From Prescottella defluvii (GTDB lineage: Bacteria; Actinomycetota; Actinomycetes; Mycobacteriales; Mycobacteriaceae), in assembly GCF_000738775.1 (NCBI RefSeq), contig NZ_JPOC01000029.1, positions 1 through 64,000 of the forward strand: a stretch of DNA of 64,000 nucleotides. The letters run 5' to 3'. Each line of letters begins with the position of its first letter. The first letter of the stretch is position 1. The position numbers were made by a program, and so were the translations under genes. The notes below the pieces were generated by a model, which was not told the origin of the DNA, searched no databases, and was given only the letters and a program-made list of their open reading frames with translations. This document shows, piece by piece, positions 8,819 to 18,202 of this stretch.

Positions 8819-10459
8819 ATGACCAGTGTGCAGGAGCCAGCCGCGGCGGAGGCGGCGAATACCCCCGATATCCACACGACGGCGGGAAAGCTCGCTGACC
8901 TGCGGAACCGTCAGGCGCAGGCAATGCAGCCGATGGGTGAGGCCGCAGTCGAGAAGGTCCATGCGAAGGGCAAGCTGACGGCGCGCGAGCGCATCACCGC
9001 GCTCCTGGACGAGGGCTCGTTCGTCGAGCTCGACGCCCTGGCCCGGCACCGCAGCACCAACTTCGGCCTCGCCGACAACCGCCCCGTCGGTGACGGCGTC
9101 GTCACGGGCTACGGCACCATCGACGGCCGCGACGTCTGCGTCTTCAGCCAGGACGCCACCGTGTTCGGCGGCTCGCTCGGCGAGATCTACGGCGAGAAGA
9201 TCGTCAAGGTCATGGACCTGGCGATCAAGACCGGCCGCCCGCTGATCGGCATCAACGAAGGTGCCGGCGCGCGTATCCAGGAGGGCGTCGTCTCGCTCGG
9301 CCTGTACGGCGAGATCTTCCACCGCAACGTCCAGGCCTCGGGTGTCATCCCGCAGATCTCCCTGATCATGGGCCCGGCCGCCGGTGGACACGTCTACTCC
9401 CCCGCGCTGACCGACTTCGTGGTCATGGTCGACGAGGCCAGCCAGATGTTCGTCACCGGCCCGGACGTCATCAAGACCGTCACCGGCGAGGACGTCACCA
9501 TGGAGGACCTGGGCGGCGCCCGGACCCACATGGCCAAGTCGGGTGTCGCGCACTACGTCGCCTCCGGCGAGCAGGACGCGCTCGACTACGTCAAGGACCT
9601 GCTGTCCTACCTGCCGAGCAACAACCAGGCCGCGACCCCGCGCCTGGCCCCGACCGATCCGATCGTCGGCTCGATCGAGGACTCGCTCACCGACGAGGAC
9701 CGCGAGCTCGACACGCTGATCCCGGACTCGGCCAACCAGCCGTACGACATGCACGAGGTCATCCGTCGCATCCTCGACGACGACGAGTTCCTCGAGGTGC
9801 AGGCCGGCCGTGCCATGAACGTCATCGTCGGCTACGGCCGCGTCGACGGCCGCAGCGTCGGCATCGTCGCGAACCAGCCCACCCAGTTCGCGGGCTGCCT
9901 CGACATCGATGCGTCCGAGAAGGCCGCGCGCTTCGTCCGCACCTGCGACGCGTTCAACGTCCCGATCATCACCCTGGTCGACGTCCCGGGCTTCCTCCCG
10001 GGCACCGAGCAGGAGTACAACGGCATCATCCGCCGCGGCGCGAAGCTGCTGTACGCGTACGGCGAGGCGACGGTCGGCAAGATCACCGTCATCACCCGCA
10101 AGGCGTACGGCGGCGCGTACGACGTCATGGGCTCCAAGCACATGGGCGCCGACGTCAACCTGGCGTGGCCGACCGCACAGATCGCGGTCATGGGCGCGTC
10201 CGGCGCTGTCGGCTTCGTCTACCGCAAGCAGCTGCTCGAGGCCGCCAAGAACGGTGAAGACGTCGATGCACTGCGCCTGAAGCTGCAGCAGGAGTACGAG
10301 GACACCCTGGTGAACCCGTACGTTGCGGCCGAGCGCGGCTACATCGACGCGGTCATCCCGCCGTCGCACACCCGCGGACAGATCGTCTCCGCTCTGCGTC
10401 TGCTCGAGCGCAAGATGGTTTCGCTTCCGCCCAAGAAGCATGGGAACATCCCCCTATGA
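8819..10459 (+). CDS. accD5: Propionyl/acyl-CoA carboxylase beta subunit
   Basis: A 546-residue carboxyltransferase that moves the carboxyl group from biotin to an acyl-CoA, making (methyl)malonyl-CoA for fatty, methyl-branched and mycolic acid synthesis. The N-domain has the acyl-CoA oxyanion motif [10 protein letters not shown] and the C-domain the biotin-side [15 protein letters not shown]. The Asp in AYDVMGS is the residue tied to propionyl- rather than acetyl-CoA preference in the Streptomyces homologue PccB. It lies between birA and accE5 as in mycobacteria, and overlaps accE5 by 4 bp. The alpha subunit AccA3 is about 9 kb downstream. Confidence 0.96.
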   Translation: MTSVQEPAAAEAANTPDIHTTAGKLADLRNRQAQAMQPMGEAAVEKVHAKGKLTARERITALLDEGSFVELDALARHRSTNFGLADNRPVGDGVVTGYGTIDGRDVCVFSQDATVFGGSLGEIYGEKIVKVMDLAIKTGRPLIGINEGAGARIQEGVVSLGLYGEIFHRNVQASGVIPQISLIMGPAAGGHVYSPALTDFVVMVDEASQMFVTGPDVIKTVTGEDVTMEDLGGARTHMAKSGVAHYVASGEQDALDYVKDLLSYLPSNNQAATPRLAPTDPIVGSIEDSLTDEDRELDTLIPDSANQPYDMHEVIRRILDDDEFLEVQAGRAMNVIVGYGRVDGRSVGIVANQPTQFAGCLDIDASEKAARFVRTCDAFNVPIITLVDVPGFLPGTEQEYNGIIRRGAKLLYAYGEATVGKITVITRKAYGGAYDVMGSKHMGADVNLAWPTAQIAVMGASGAVGFVYRKQLLEAAKNGEDVDALRLKLQQEYEDTLVNPYVAAERGYIDAVIPPSHTRGQIVSALRLLERKMVSLPPKKHGNIPL

Positions 10460-10791
10460 CAGCGACCACCCCGGAAGAAGTGCTCACCGACGCCGCGCTG
10501 CTGGACGCGTCCTCGCTCGAAGGAGCTGCGTTGGCCGACGCTGTCGCCGGACTCGAGCCCGCCATCACGTCGGGCCCGCAATCGCCGATGATCACGATCG
10601 TCAAGGGCAACCCGACCGACGAGGATGTCGCCGTGCTTGTTGCGGTGCTGTCCGCGGCGGCCGCCTCGGGTGCGCCGGCCGGTGACGGCCTGCCGCCCGA
10701 GACCTGGGGCGCGCCCACCCGCATGCATCGCGGGCACGCGCCGTTCTCGCCGTACTCGTTCGGCAACCCGGTCGCCGCGCGCCCGTTCTGA
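10456..10791 (+). CDS. accE5: Acyl-CoA carboxylase epsilon subunit
   Basis: A 111-residue small subunit that in mycobacteria and Streptomyces stimulates the alpha-beta carboxylase complex. The N-terminal half is acidic and Ala-rich with low complexity; the diagnostic part is [20 protein letters not shown], one helix of the AccE fold. The C-terminus carries the Trp and aromatic patch ([14 protein letters not shown]) seen in the family. It overlaps the accD5 stop by 4 bp (ATGA), indicating coupled translation. The position directly after accD5 supports the call. Confidence 0.92.
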   Translation: MTATTPEEVLTDAALLDASSLEGAALADAVAGLEPAITSGPQSPMITIVKGNPTDEDVAVLVAVLSAAAASGAPAGDGLPPETWGAPTRMHRGHAPFSPYSFGNPVAARPF

Positions 10792-10808
10792 TCGATCGGT
10801 CCGCACAA

Positions 10809-11453
10809 GTGACACACCTGGTTCTCGCCTCGGCGTCCCCGGCACGGCTTTCCGTGCTGCGGGGCGCCGGGGTCGAACCCACCGTCCGCGTCTCCGGCGT
10901 GGACGAGGATGCAATCATCGACCGCCTGGGGCCGTCCGCCGCCCCCGAACTGGTCGTCACCACGCTCGCCGAGGCCAAGGCCCGCGACGTGATTCCCGCC
11001 CTGAATGCCGAGGGCATCACCGACGCCGTCGTGATCGGCTGCGATTCGATGCTGCTCATCGACGGCGAACTGCAGGGCAAGCCGCACACCGTCGACGTCG
11101 CCCGCCGCCGCTGGAAGTCCATGGCCGGCCGCAGCGCGACGCTCCTGACGGGGCACAGTGTGCTCCGCACCGCCGACGGTGCGGTCGTCGCCGAGTCGTC
11201 GGATCACAGTGGCACCGTCGTGCACTTCGCATCGCCGTCCGATGCGGACCTCGAGGCGTATCTCGCGACCGGGGAGCCGTTGAAGGTCGCCGGCGCCTTC
11301 ACCCTCGACAGCCTCGGCGGCTGGTTCGTGGAGCGGATCGAGGGCGATCCGTCGAGCGTCGTCGGGATCGGCCTGCCGCTGGTGCGGCATCTGCTCACCG
11401 ATGTCGGCGTCGGGATCGCCGACCTGTGGGCCGCGAACACTCCGGTTCGCTAG
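10809..11453 (+). CDS. maf: Maf-like nucleoside triphosphate pyrophosphatase
   Basis: Maf proteins hydrolyse non-canonical or specific nucleoside triphosphates (dTTP/UTP types) to monophosphates and have been linked to cell-division arrest. The N-terminal signature LVLASASPARLSVLR and the central GCDSMLLIDGELQGKP are present, as are GRSATLLTGH and EPLKVAGAFTLDSLGG. It is 214 residues long, normal for the family. The GTG start lies 17 bp after the accE5 stop, so it is probably in the accD5-accE5-maf operon, an order shared with mycobacteria. Confidence 0.94.
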   Translation: MTHLVLASASPARLSVLRGAGVEPTVRVSGVDEDAIIDRLGPSAAPELVVTTLAEAKARDVIPALNAEGITDAVVIGCDSMLLIDGELQGKPHTVDVARRRWKSMAGRSATLLTGHSVLRTADGAVVAESSDHSGTVVHFASPSDADLEAYLATGEPLKVAGAFTLDSLGGWFVERIEGDPSSVVGIGLPLVRHLLTDVGVGIADLWAANTPVR

Positions 11454-11460
11454 TCCCGGT

Positions 11461-11829
11461 TCAGTTCCACCCTCGCTGCAGGGCCGCAGCCATCGCCCGC
11501 GCCTTCGTCTTGGCCCGATCGGCGTTCGGTCCCGCGAACTCTTCGTCCACCACCGCGCACCACAACGCCAGCCAGCGTTCCAATCGTTCGCCCGCGAGGC
11601 CGTGCTGTCGGTGCAGCGCGTCGTGCACGGGTCCGAAATGCCCCTGATATCTGACCGTCCGGAACAGGATCTGTTCCCAGAAGTCGCCGACGACGGGTAG
11701 GTGCTCGTCGAGTCCCACCACCGCGAGCGTCTCGAACGCCGGCGCCAGGAGCGGGTCGACCAGCGCCCGCTCGTAGAACGCGCGCAGCAGTCGGTCGATG
11801 TCGGCGCGACCGGTGAGGTCGGGATCCAT
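11461..11829 (-). CDS. Group III truncated hemoglobin
   Basis: A 122-residue globin-like protein. The pattern LLRAFYERALVDPLLAPAFETL, then FWEQILFRTVRYQGHFGPVHDALH, fits group III truncated globins, which bind haem and small ligands such as O2 or NO; the likely proximal His is in the VHDALHRQHG stretch. The ATG follows the TAG stop of the upstream MFS gene with no spacer, so expression is tied to that transporter. It is convergent with maf. The physiological role is not known. Confidence 0.85.
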   Translation of the reverse strand: MDPDLTGRADIDRLLRAFYERALVDPLLAPAFETLAVVGLDEHLPVVGDFWEQILFRTVRYQGHFGPVHDALHRQHGLAGERLERWLALWCAVVDEEFAGPNADRAKTKARAMAAALQRGWN

Positions 11830-13593
11830 CTACCGCGAGTTCCCCACGGCGACACGCGCTTCGACCGGTTCCGACGACTCGACCGCGTCGTCCTCCTCGA
11901 CCCTGTTCCAGCGCGGCAGGGTGAGCGACCCGAGCGCGAGGAGGACACCGATGCCACCGACGACCCACAGCACTCGCCGCTCGGCCTGCAGGAACGCCTC
12001 ACCGGCCGCGGCCCGTGCCGAGTCCAGTGACACCGCCAGCGCCTTGTCGACGATCTGCTGCTGCGCGCCCGTCAGCGAGCCGCCCCCGCCGAGATCGGCG
12101 CAGCCGTCCGGCACCCGCGCCGGATGCGACGACGACAGCTGCTCGGTGGCGCAGTCCACGAACTTCTTCTCCACCTGCGGGATCAGCGGGGCGGGTACTC
12201 CGGCGGACGTCAGACCGGCCACCAGGTCGCCGCGCTGTTGCTGCACCGCGTCGGGGGCCGCGACCGCGACGAGGCCGAAGAACACCACACCGATCACCGA
12301 CAGACCGATTGCACTGCCCACCTGCTGGATGGTGGGCAGCAGGCCGGACACGATCCCGGCCTGCTCCTGACGGACCGAGGCCAGCACCGCCGTCTGCAGC
12401 GACGCGACGAACAGGCCGAGTCCGACACCGCCGACGACGAGTGGCCCGGCCAGCGCCGACAGGCCGGGATCGGTGCCCTCCCGGTGCAGGACCTCGGCCA
12501 GCGCCACCAGCGATCCGGCGAACAGCACCATGCCGAGCGGCAGGACCAGGTTGCCGATTCGCCGGTACACCAGTGCGGCCAGCGGGGCGGCCAGGCCGGT
12601 CCCCACGGCCCACGGCAGCGTGGTGACACCGGCCTTCAGCGCCGAGAACCCGAAGCCGAACTGGAGGGTCAGCGAGATCGTGAAGATCATCGACGTCAGG
12701 GTGCCGAAGAACAGGAACACCATGATCGCGCCGCGGGTGAAGGACCGGTCGGCGCACAGGTCGATGCGCAGTACCGGGTCGCCGCCGCGGCGCGCGAGTC
12801 GGCGCTCGTACACCACGAACACCACCAGGACCGGCACGGACATCGCGAGCATCGTGATCAGCACCGGTGGCCAGCCCCGCTCCCGGCCCTCGACGAGCGG
12901 CCAGATGAGCAGCAGCAGACCGAGCGCCGACAGTGCCGCTCCGACCGGGTCCAGTCGCCGGGGCGTCGGTGGGCGGGCGTCGAGCAGATACCGCCAGGCG
13001 ACGCCGAGGGCGAGCAGGCCCAGCGGCAGATTGACCAGGAAGATCGTTCGCCAGCCCCATCCGAACAGGTCCCAGGCGATCAGCAGACCACCGACGAGCG
13101 GGCCGGAGACGGTGGCCAGGCCGATCGTCGCACCGTAGATGCCGAAGACGCGGGCGTGGCGCGACTTCGGGAACAGTCCGGCGATGAGGGCGAAGGTCTG
13201 CGCCGACATCGATCCGGCGGCCAGGCCCTGGACCGCGCGCGCCAGCACCAGCCACAGCGGGTCCTGCGCGAGACCGCACAGCAGGGACGCCAGCACGAAG
13301 ACGGACATCGCGGCGAGGAACACCCGTCGCCGGCCCAGCATGTCGCCGAGTCGGGCGGCTGTGATGAGGGTGCACGCGAACGCCAGGACGTACACGCTGA
13401 CCATGAGCAACTGCGCGGACGAGTCGGCGCCGAGGTCGGACGCGATGCTGGGCAGTGCGACGTTCATGATCGTCGTGTCGAGCAACTGCATGAACACCGC
13501 GAGCAGGCTGGCGGTCAGGCCCAGCCACGCCCGACGTGGGGGCGGGTACGTCACGGTGTCCGATGGCGTCGGATGCGGCTGCAAAGTTGACAC
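11830..13593 (-). CDS. DHA2-type MFS multidrug exporter
   Basis: A 587-residue member of the EmrB/QacA drug:H+ antiporter family with about 14 membrane helices. Motif C-like residues (GPLVGGLLI) follow the RHARVFGIYGA loop, and motif A-like residues (ADLGRRRVF form LGDMLGRRRVF) lie after helix 2. A large extracytoplasmic loop with two Cys (VDCATEQL, DGCADLGG) precedes the final helix, which is followed by a charged cytoplasmic tail. The substrate cannot be read from sequence. It is divergent from the first PapA-type acyltransferase, so export of the product of that cluster is possible, but this is inference. Confidence 0.9.
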   Translation of the reverse strand: MSTLQPHPTPSDTVTYPPPRRAWLGLTASLLAVFMQLLDTTIMNVALPSIASDLGADSSAQLLMVSVYVLAFACTLITAARLGDMLGRRRVFLAAMSVFVLASLLCGLAQDPLWLVLARAVQGLAAGSMSAQTFALIAGLFPKSRHARVFGIYGATIGLATVSGPLVGGLLIAWDLFGWGWRTIFLVNLPLGLLALGVAWRYLLDARPPTPRRLDPVGAALSALGLLLLIWPLVEGRERGWPPVLITMLAMSVPVLVVFVVYERRLARRGGDPVLRIDLCADRSFTRGAIMVFLFFGTLTSMIFTISLTLQFGFGFSALKAGVTTLPWAVGTGLAAPLAALVYRRIGNLVLPLGMVLFAGSLVALAEVLHREGTDPGLSALAGPLVVGGVGLGLFVASLQTAVLASVRQEQAGIVSGLLPTIQQVGSAIGLSVIGVVFFGLVAVAAPDAVQQQRGDLVAGLTSAGVPAPLIPQVEKKFVDCATEQLSSSHPARVPDGCADLGGGGSLTGAQQQIVDKALAVSLDSARAAAGEAFLQAERRVLWVVGGIGVLLALGSLTLPRWNRVEEDDAVESSEPVEARVAVGNSR

Positions 13594-13646
13594 AGGACGC
13601 CCTTCACTTTACCGATCTTGAAACGTGTTCTTTCCCAAGAATGCAT

Positions 13647-13682
13647 GAAAGTAGACACTTTCGAGACCTTCCCGCCTAATCT
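13647..13682 (+). promoter_or_regulatory. Candidate promoter and operator of the acyltransferase operon
   Basis: A perfect inverted repeat GAAAGT-AGAC-ACTTTC lies at 13647-13662. It covers a possible -35 (TAGACA, 13652-13657), which is 19 bp from a good -10 (TAATCT, 13677-13682). The site is between the divergent MFS exporter and the first acyltransferase, so one regulator could control both. Confidence 0.4.
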
Positions 13683-13740
13683 CGTGAGCGCGCTCGGGGG
13701 TGACTCTGAGCACACCCCACCACCACGACCGCGCGCAGCG

Positions 13741-13780
13741 CCTCCTGGCGACGAGTCGCGGGAGGTGTGCCCGCTACACC
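13741..13780 (+). promoter_or_regulatory. Overlapping leader hairpins before the first acyltransferase
   Basis: Stem one pairs CCTCC (13741-13745) with GGAGG (13761-13765) around an inner GCGA/TCGC stem. Stem two pairs GGTGT (13764-13768) with ACACC (13776-13780). The two share bases and cannot form together. The start codon is at 13796. Confidence 0.3.
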
Positions 13781-13795
13781 TTCGGAGTGCCTTGC

Positions 13796-15277
13796 ATGGA
13801 GCTCAACCTGATCACCCATTGGACGCCGCCATCGGGGCGGCTCGTCGAGTGGACGGTCAGTGATCACGCGGCTCGTGTCGCGGCGGAAGCCGCGATCGAT
13901 CCGGCACTGCCGTCCACAATCCAGGAGCGTCACCTGCGCCGGGCCGCGGTGACGGCACGGACCTCAGCCGCCCAGTCACCGTGGATCGGCATGGCCTTCG
14001 AGATCGAGGGCCCACTGGACGCCCCGGCCATGACGCGGGCCATCGAGACCTACCTGCGCCGGCACGAAACCTTCGCGAGCTGGTTTTCGTTCGAGGACCC
14101 CGACGCCGATCCCACCGATGCGGGCAACCCGATCCGCCGGCACGTCGTCCCGGCGGAGGGGATCGAGCTCGAGCCCCGGATCATCGACGAACACGCGAGC
14201 TCCGAGCAGATCCGCAAGCACGTCGAGCACCGGTTCGCGACCGGCACGTCGGCGCTGTCCTGGCCGGCGTTCGTGTTCGGCGCCGTCGAGCACGACACCG
14301 GCAGCGGCGAGACCGGGGCCGACGCGGCCCGGTTCACGGTGTTCCACGCCGTCGACCACGCGCACACCGATGCACAGTCGATGCTGCTCACGTTCGCCGA
14401 GCTGCGGACCCTGTACCTCGCCGAGGTGTCCGGCACGCCGGCCGAGCTGCCCGACGCGGGCAGTTTCGTCGAGTTCAGCCAGCAGGAGCAGGAGCGGGCC
14501 AAGGCGCTGACCCTGGCGTCGCCGCAGGTCACCGGCTGGCTGTCGCATCTCGCCGAGCACGGCGGCACCCTCCCCAGCTTCCCCCTCGACCTGGGTGTCG
14601 AGGACGGTCCCCGGCCCGCGGTGGGCTCGCGCTTCGACCTGGCGGACCCCGTGCAGAGCGCGCGGTTCACCGAGGTCGCGGCGGCGCACGGCGGGAACGC
14701 CATCGGCGCGTGGTTCGCGGCGCTGGCGATCGTCGAGCACGAGCTCGCCGGTCGGGACCGGTACCTGGGGCTCACTCCGGTGGGCACCCGCGGGGCCGAC
14801 TTCGCCTGGTCGCAGGGCTGGTTCATCAACGTCATCCCGGTGAGCTTCGGCCTCGACGGCGCCACCAGTTTCTCCGAACTCGCCTCCCGCGCGCGGGAGG
14901 CCTACCGGGGCGGTCGCGCGCTCGCGGACGTCTCGGTTCACCGGGTGATCGACATGGTGCTGGCCGCCGCCGGCGACGGCGCCTCGGTCGCCCCGTCGAC
15001 GCTGTCGGTACCGCCGATCGTGTCGTACCTCGATGTGCACCGACTGCCGCTCGACGCGGCCACGGTCGCGGCGTCCCACATCACCGGCCTCGTCGGCGGC
15101 AAGGACACCTCCATCGTGTCGATGTGGATCAACCAGTTGCACGACAGCACCTGGATCGCACTGTCCCACCCCGACACCCCGGCTGCGCACGACTCCGTGA
15201 GCCGCTACGCGGAGCGGTTGGGCGTCATCATTCGCACCGTCGCCGACACCGGCGACTACACAATCGGAAAGGGGTGA
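13796..15277 (+). CDS. PapA-type condensation-domain acyltransferase 1
   Basis: A 493-residue enzyme of the chloramphenicol acetyltransferase/condensation superfamily, in the branch of mycobacterial PapA proteins that transfer acyl groups from a thioester to an alcohol on a lipid. The catalytic HxxxD is His188-Asp192 (DHAHTDA); the usual Gly after Asp is Ala. [10 protein letters not shown] (about 260) and SQGWFINVIPV (the channel loop) are shared with the two other copies nearby. The ATG at 13796 was chosen because it aligns with the starts of the paralogues. It is 5 nt from the next gene, so an operon. Acyl donor and acceptor are unknown. Confidence 0.85.
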   Translation: MELNLITHWTPPSGRLVEWTVSDHAARVAAEAAIDPALPSTIQERHLRRAAVTARTSAAQSPWIGMAFEIEGPLDAPAMTRAIETYLRRHETFASWFSFEDPDADPTDAGNPIRRHVVPAEGIELEPRIIDEHASSEQIRKHVEHRFATGTSALSWPAFVFGAVEHDTGSGETGADAARFTVFHAVDHAHTDAQSMLLTFAELRTLYLAEVSGTPAELPDAGSFVEFSQQEQERAKALTLASPQVTGWLSHLAEHGGTLPSFPLDLGVEDGPRPAVGSRFDLADPVQSARFTEVAAAHGGNAIGAWFAALAIVEHELAGRDRYLGLTPVGTRGADFAWSQGWFINVIPVSFGLDGATSFSELASRAREAYRGGRALADVSVHRVIDMVLAAAGDGASVAPSTLSVPPIVSYLDVHRLPLDAATVAASHITGLVGGKDTSIVSMWINQLHDSTWIALSHPDTPAAHDSVSRYAERLGVIIRTVADTGDYTIGKG

Positions 15278-15282
15278 TCGAC

Positions 15283-16659
15283 ATGCACGTCACCGCTATC
15301 GACCGCTACCACGTCACACCCGGCGAGCTGACGGAATGGCTGGTCACCCCGGACCCGGGGACGGTCACCGACTCCGATCTGCTGCCGTCGTACAACCAGC
15401 ACTTCCACCTCGAGACCGCGCGGATCCACGGCGCCGGGCGCAGCGTGTGGATGGCCGCGGCCTTCGACCTGCCGATCCGCCTCGACCGGGAGGCGCTGGC
15501 GCGGGCGTTCCGGTTGTTCATCGAGCGGCACGACAGCCTGCACACCGGGTTCGAGGTGACTCCGGATTCGATCGGCCGGGTCGATTTCGATCCTCGGCAG
15601 GTACGCGTGACCCCGTCGCCGTCGCAGGTGTTCACCGCGTCGGACGATCTGCGCGACCACCTGCGCGGCCGCTTCACCGAGGTGTGCGACCCGCTGACCG
15701 CACCCGCCTACATGTTCGCGACCATCGAGCGGGACACCTCGTCGACGATCATCGCCGCGTTCGACCACACCCTGGTCGACGGCTACTCGCTGGTGTTCGC
15801 GCTGGCGGACCTCCGTCGGCTGTACGAGGAGTGCGCCGGTCTGACACCGGCCGTCGATCCGCATCCGGCGGGCAGCTTCGTCGCGTTCTGCCGGGACGAG
15901 GCCCGGTCCCCCGCGATCGCCGACAGCGATCCGCGGATCGCCGCGTGGGCGCACTTCTACTCGCTCTGCGGCGGGACGTCGCCCAGTTTCCCGCTGGATC
16001 TGGGTGTGGAGGCGGGGTCGCCGGTGCGGCAGGCCGCCGACGTCCGTCCCCTGCTCGATGCCGAGGCCACCGCACAGTTCGAGCAGCTGTGTGTCGCCGC
16101 GGAGGGCAGCGTGTTCACCGGTGTGCTCACCGCGATGGGCACCGCGATCCGCCGCGCCGGCGGTCCGGCGCTGCTGCCGCTGCAGTTCCCGCTGCACGCC
16201 CGCAACGATTCGCGGTGGGCGGAGGCGATCGGCTGGCTGACCACCAACGGCCCGATCACGGTGTATGCCGACGACGTGGACTTCACGACCGATCTGGCGC
16301 GCACGCACGCCTCGTTCCGGGCGGCGCTGGACGTGCAGGGTGTGTCGATGGCGCAGGTCCGCAACAGCATGGGCGACCGGTACCGGCGGGTCCGCACGGA
16401 CGTCTTCATGGCGTCGTACATCGACTACCGACGGCTGCCGGGCACCGCCGACCACGCGACGCTCAACGCCCACCACATCAGCAATGTCACGGTGGCCGAC
16501 GACGCCCAGTTCTGGATCTCGCGCACCGAGTCGGGTCTGGCGTTGCGGTCCCGATTCCCCGACACCGCGGTGGCGCACGCGACGATCGAGGGGTTCCTCA
16601 CCGAGCTTCGTGCGGTGCTGACGGCCGCGTGCCGTCCGGCGGTGGTCCCGGCGACCTGA
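15283..16659 (+). CDS. PapA-type condensation-domain acyltransferase 2
   Basis: A 458-residue paralogue of the preceding gene. The catalytic motif is complete: His162-Thr-Leu-Val-Asp166-Gly167. N-terminal [15 protein letters not shown] and the [10 protein letters not shown] motif match copies 1 and 3, as does [10 protein letters not shown], the counterpart of the channel-floor loop. A GGAAAGGGG ribosome binding site spans the end of copy 1, so the two are co-transcribed. PapA-type enzymes act on cytoplasmic carrier-bound acyl chains; the lipid made here cannot be named. The protein is well below 50 percent identical to copy 1 by eye, so an old rather than recent duplication. Confidence 0.87.
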   Translation: MHVTAIDRYHVTPGELTEWLVTPDPGTVTDSDLLPSYNQHFHLETARIHGAGRSVWMAAAFDLPIRLDREALARAFRLFIERHDSLHTGFEVTPDSIGRVDFDPRQVRVTPSPSQVFTASDDLRDHLRGRFTEVCDPLTAPAYMFATIERDTSSTIIAAFDHTLVDGYSLVFALADLRRLYEECAGLTPAVDPHPAGSFVAFCRDEARSPAIADSDPRIAAWAHFYSLCGGTSPSFPLDLGVEAGSPVRQAADVRPLLDAEATAQFEQLCVAAEGSVFTGVLTAMGTAIRRAGGPALLPLQFPLHARNDSRWAEAIGWLTTNGPITVYADDVDFTTDLARTHASFRAALDVQGVSMAQVRNSMGDRYRRVRTDVFMASYIDYRRLPGTADHATLNAHHISNVTVADDAQFWISRTESGLALRSRFPDTAVAHATIEGFLTELRAVLTAACRPAVVPAT

Positions 16660-16744
16660 GGCTCGCGGTGACCTGAGGCAGGTTGTGCGGGTGCGACTAG
16701 AATCGACACGCACAGCCTGCCACCACTGCTTCAGGAGCCCACCC

Positions 16745-17656
16745 GTGCCCGTCGCGCCCGACCCCCATCCCGCGTTCGCTGCGTATACCCATCCGGAGCG
16801 ACTCGTCTCGACCGAGTGGCTGTCCGTCAACCTGGGCACCCCCGGTGTGAAGGTGGTCGAGTCGGACGAGGACGTCCTGTTGTACGACATCGGCCACATC
16901 CCCGGCGCGGTGAAGATCGACTGGCATCTGGATCTCAACGATCCGGTCACCCGCGACTACATCGACGGTGCGGCGTTCGCGGACCTGATGAGCCGCAAGG
17001 GCATCTCCCGCGACGACACGGTGATCATCTACGGCGACAAGAGCAACTGGTGGGCGGCGTACGCGCTGTGGGTGTTCACGCTGTTCGGGCATCAGGATGT
17101 GCGCCTGCTCGACGGCGGCCGCGACGCGTGGCTGTCGGAGAACCGGGACACCACGCTCGACGTCCCGGCGCCGCCGCCGACGCAGTACCCGGTGATCGAG
17201 CGGGACGACACCACGATCCGGGCGTTCAAGGACGACGTGCTGGCGCATCTCGGTGCCGGTCCGCTGGTCGATGTGCGCTCCCCGCAGGAGTACACCGGCG
17301 AGCGCACCCACATGCCGGACTACCCGGAGGAGGGGGCGCTGCGCGGCGGTCACATCCCCACGGCGATCTCGATTCCGTGGGCGCGGGCCGCGGCGCCGGA
17401 CGGGCGGTTCCGCAGCCGTCCCGAGCTCGAGGAGATCTACGCCGACTTCTCGCGTGACGACGACATCGTCGCGTACTGCCGTATCGGGGAGCGGTCGAGC
17501 CACACGTGGTTCGTCCTCACCCATCTGCTCGGGTTCCCGAGCGTCCGCAACTACGACGGCTCGTGGACGGAGTGGGGCAACGTGGTGCGGGTGCCGATCG
17601 TCAAGGGCGACGCGCCGGGTCTGGTTCCGGGCGCCACCGAGGAGGCGGCGTCGTGA
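16745..17656 (+). CDS. sseA: Thiosulfate sulfurtransferase (double rhodanese)
   Basis: A 303-residue protein of two rhodanese domains that moves sulfane sulfur from thiosulfate or 3-mercaptopyruvate to a thiol acceptor. The N-domain (about 15-135) is inactive in form; the C-domain has the catalytic Cys245 in [10 protein letters not shown], with CRIGER as the active loop. The GTG at 16745 was chosen because AGGAG lies 7 nt before it and the conserved part begins soon after. It overlaps the SufE-like gene by 4 bp (GTGA). Position next to that gene and upstream of accA3 matches mycobacterial Rv3283. Confidence 0.95.
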   Translation: MPVAPDPHPAFAAYTHPERLVSTEWLSVNLGTPGVKVVESDEDVLLYDIGHIPGAVKIDWHLDLNDPVTRDYIDGAAFADLMSRKGISRDDTVIIYGDKSNWWAAYALWVFTLFGHQDVRLLDGGRDAWLSENRDTTLDVPAPPPTQYPVIERDDTTIRAFKDDVLAHLGAGPLVDVRSPQEYTGERTHMPDYPEEGALRGGHIPTAISIPWARAAAPDGRFRSRPELEEIYADFSRDDDIVAYCRIGERSSHTWFVLTHLLGFPSVRNYDGSWTEWGNVVRVPIVKGDAPGLVPGATEEAAS

Positions 17657-18066
17657 GCGTGCCGGACAGCCTCGCCGAGATCGTCGACGACTTCGCCGCG
17701 GTCGGCGCGCAGGACAAGCTGCAGTTGCTGCTGGAGTTCAGTCGCGAGTTGGCACCGCTGCCCGCCGAGCTCGAGCAGGACGCGATGGAGCCGGTCCCGG
17801 AGTGCCAGTCGCCGCTGTTCCTGTTCGTCGACAGTTCGGACCGGGAGAAGGTGCGGTTGCATTTCAGTGCTCCCGCCGAGGCTCCGACGACGCGGGGCTT
17901 CGCGTCGATCCTCCATCAGGGGCTCGACGGGCACAGCGCCGCAACGATTCTCGCGGTTCCCGACGACTTCTACGCGGACCTCGGCCTGGCCGACGCCGTC
18001 AGCCCCCTGCGGTTGCGCGGTATGAGCGCGATGCTCGCACGGATCAAGCGGCACCTCCGCAACTGA
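17653..18066 (+). CDS. SufE-like sulfur acceptor protein
   Basis: A 137-residue SufE-family protein. The sulfur-accepting Cys sits at residue 51 ([14 protein letters not shown]), the same position as Cys51 of Escherichia coli SufE, and the downstream [13 protein letters not shown] and [21 protein letters not shown] match the family core. SufE takes persulfide sulfur from a cysteine desulfurase; the overlap with sseA suggests that here it may instead, or also, accept sulfur from the rhodanese. Corresponds to mycobacterial Rv3284. Start GTG overlaps the sseA stop. Confidence 0.93.
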   Translation: MSVPDSLAEIVDDFAAVGAQDKLQLLLEFSRELAPLPAELEQDAMEPVPECQSPLFLFVDSSDREKVRLHFSAPAEAPTTRGFASILHQGLDGHSAATILAVPDDFYADLGLADAVSPLRLRGMSAMLARIKRHLRN

Positions 18067-18116
18067 TCGTGCGTCTCGCGTAACACCTGACCCAATTCAC
18101 CCGAAACAGCAATGAC

Positions 18117-18179
18117 CCGGGGAGCGACCCTCCCCGGCAACTTCGACTGTGACGATCTTCACTGCCGCCACCGCGGCGG
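18117..18179 (+). promoter_or_regulatory. Two hairpins between sufE-like gene and acyltransferase 3
   Basis: A perfect 8-bp stem (CCGGGGAG/CTCCCCGG, loop CGACC) occupies 18117-18137; a second stem (CCGCC/GGCGG) occupies 18165-18179. The first may terminate the sseA-sufE transcript, although no T-run follows; alternatively both belong to the leader of acyltransferase 3. Confidence 0.4.
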
Positions 18180-18202
18180 AACAAGAGACTGGATTCTCCA
18201 CG

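Noticed and set aside
18117-18137. Possible SAM-type riboswitch because CCCCGGCAAC follows a stem
   Set aside because: The remaining conserved helices and core of SAM-I or SAM-IV elements could not be found around it.
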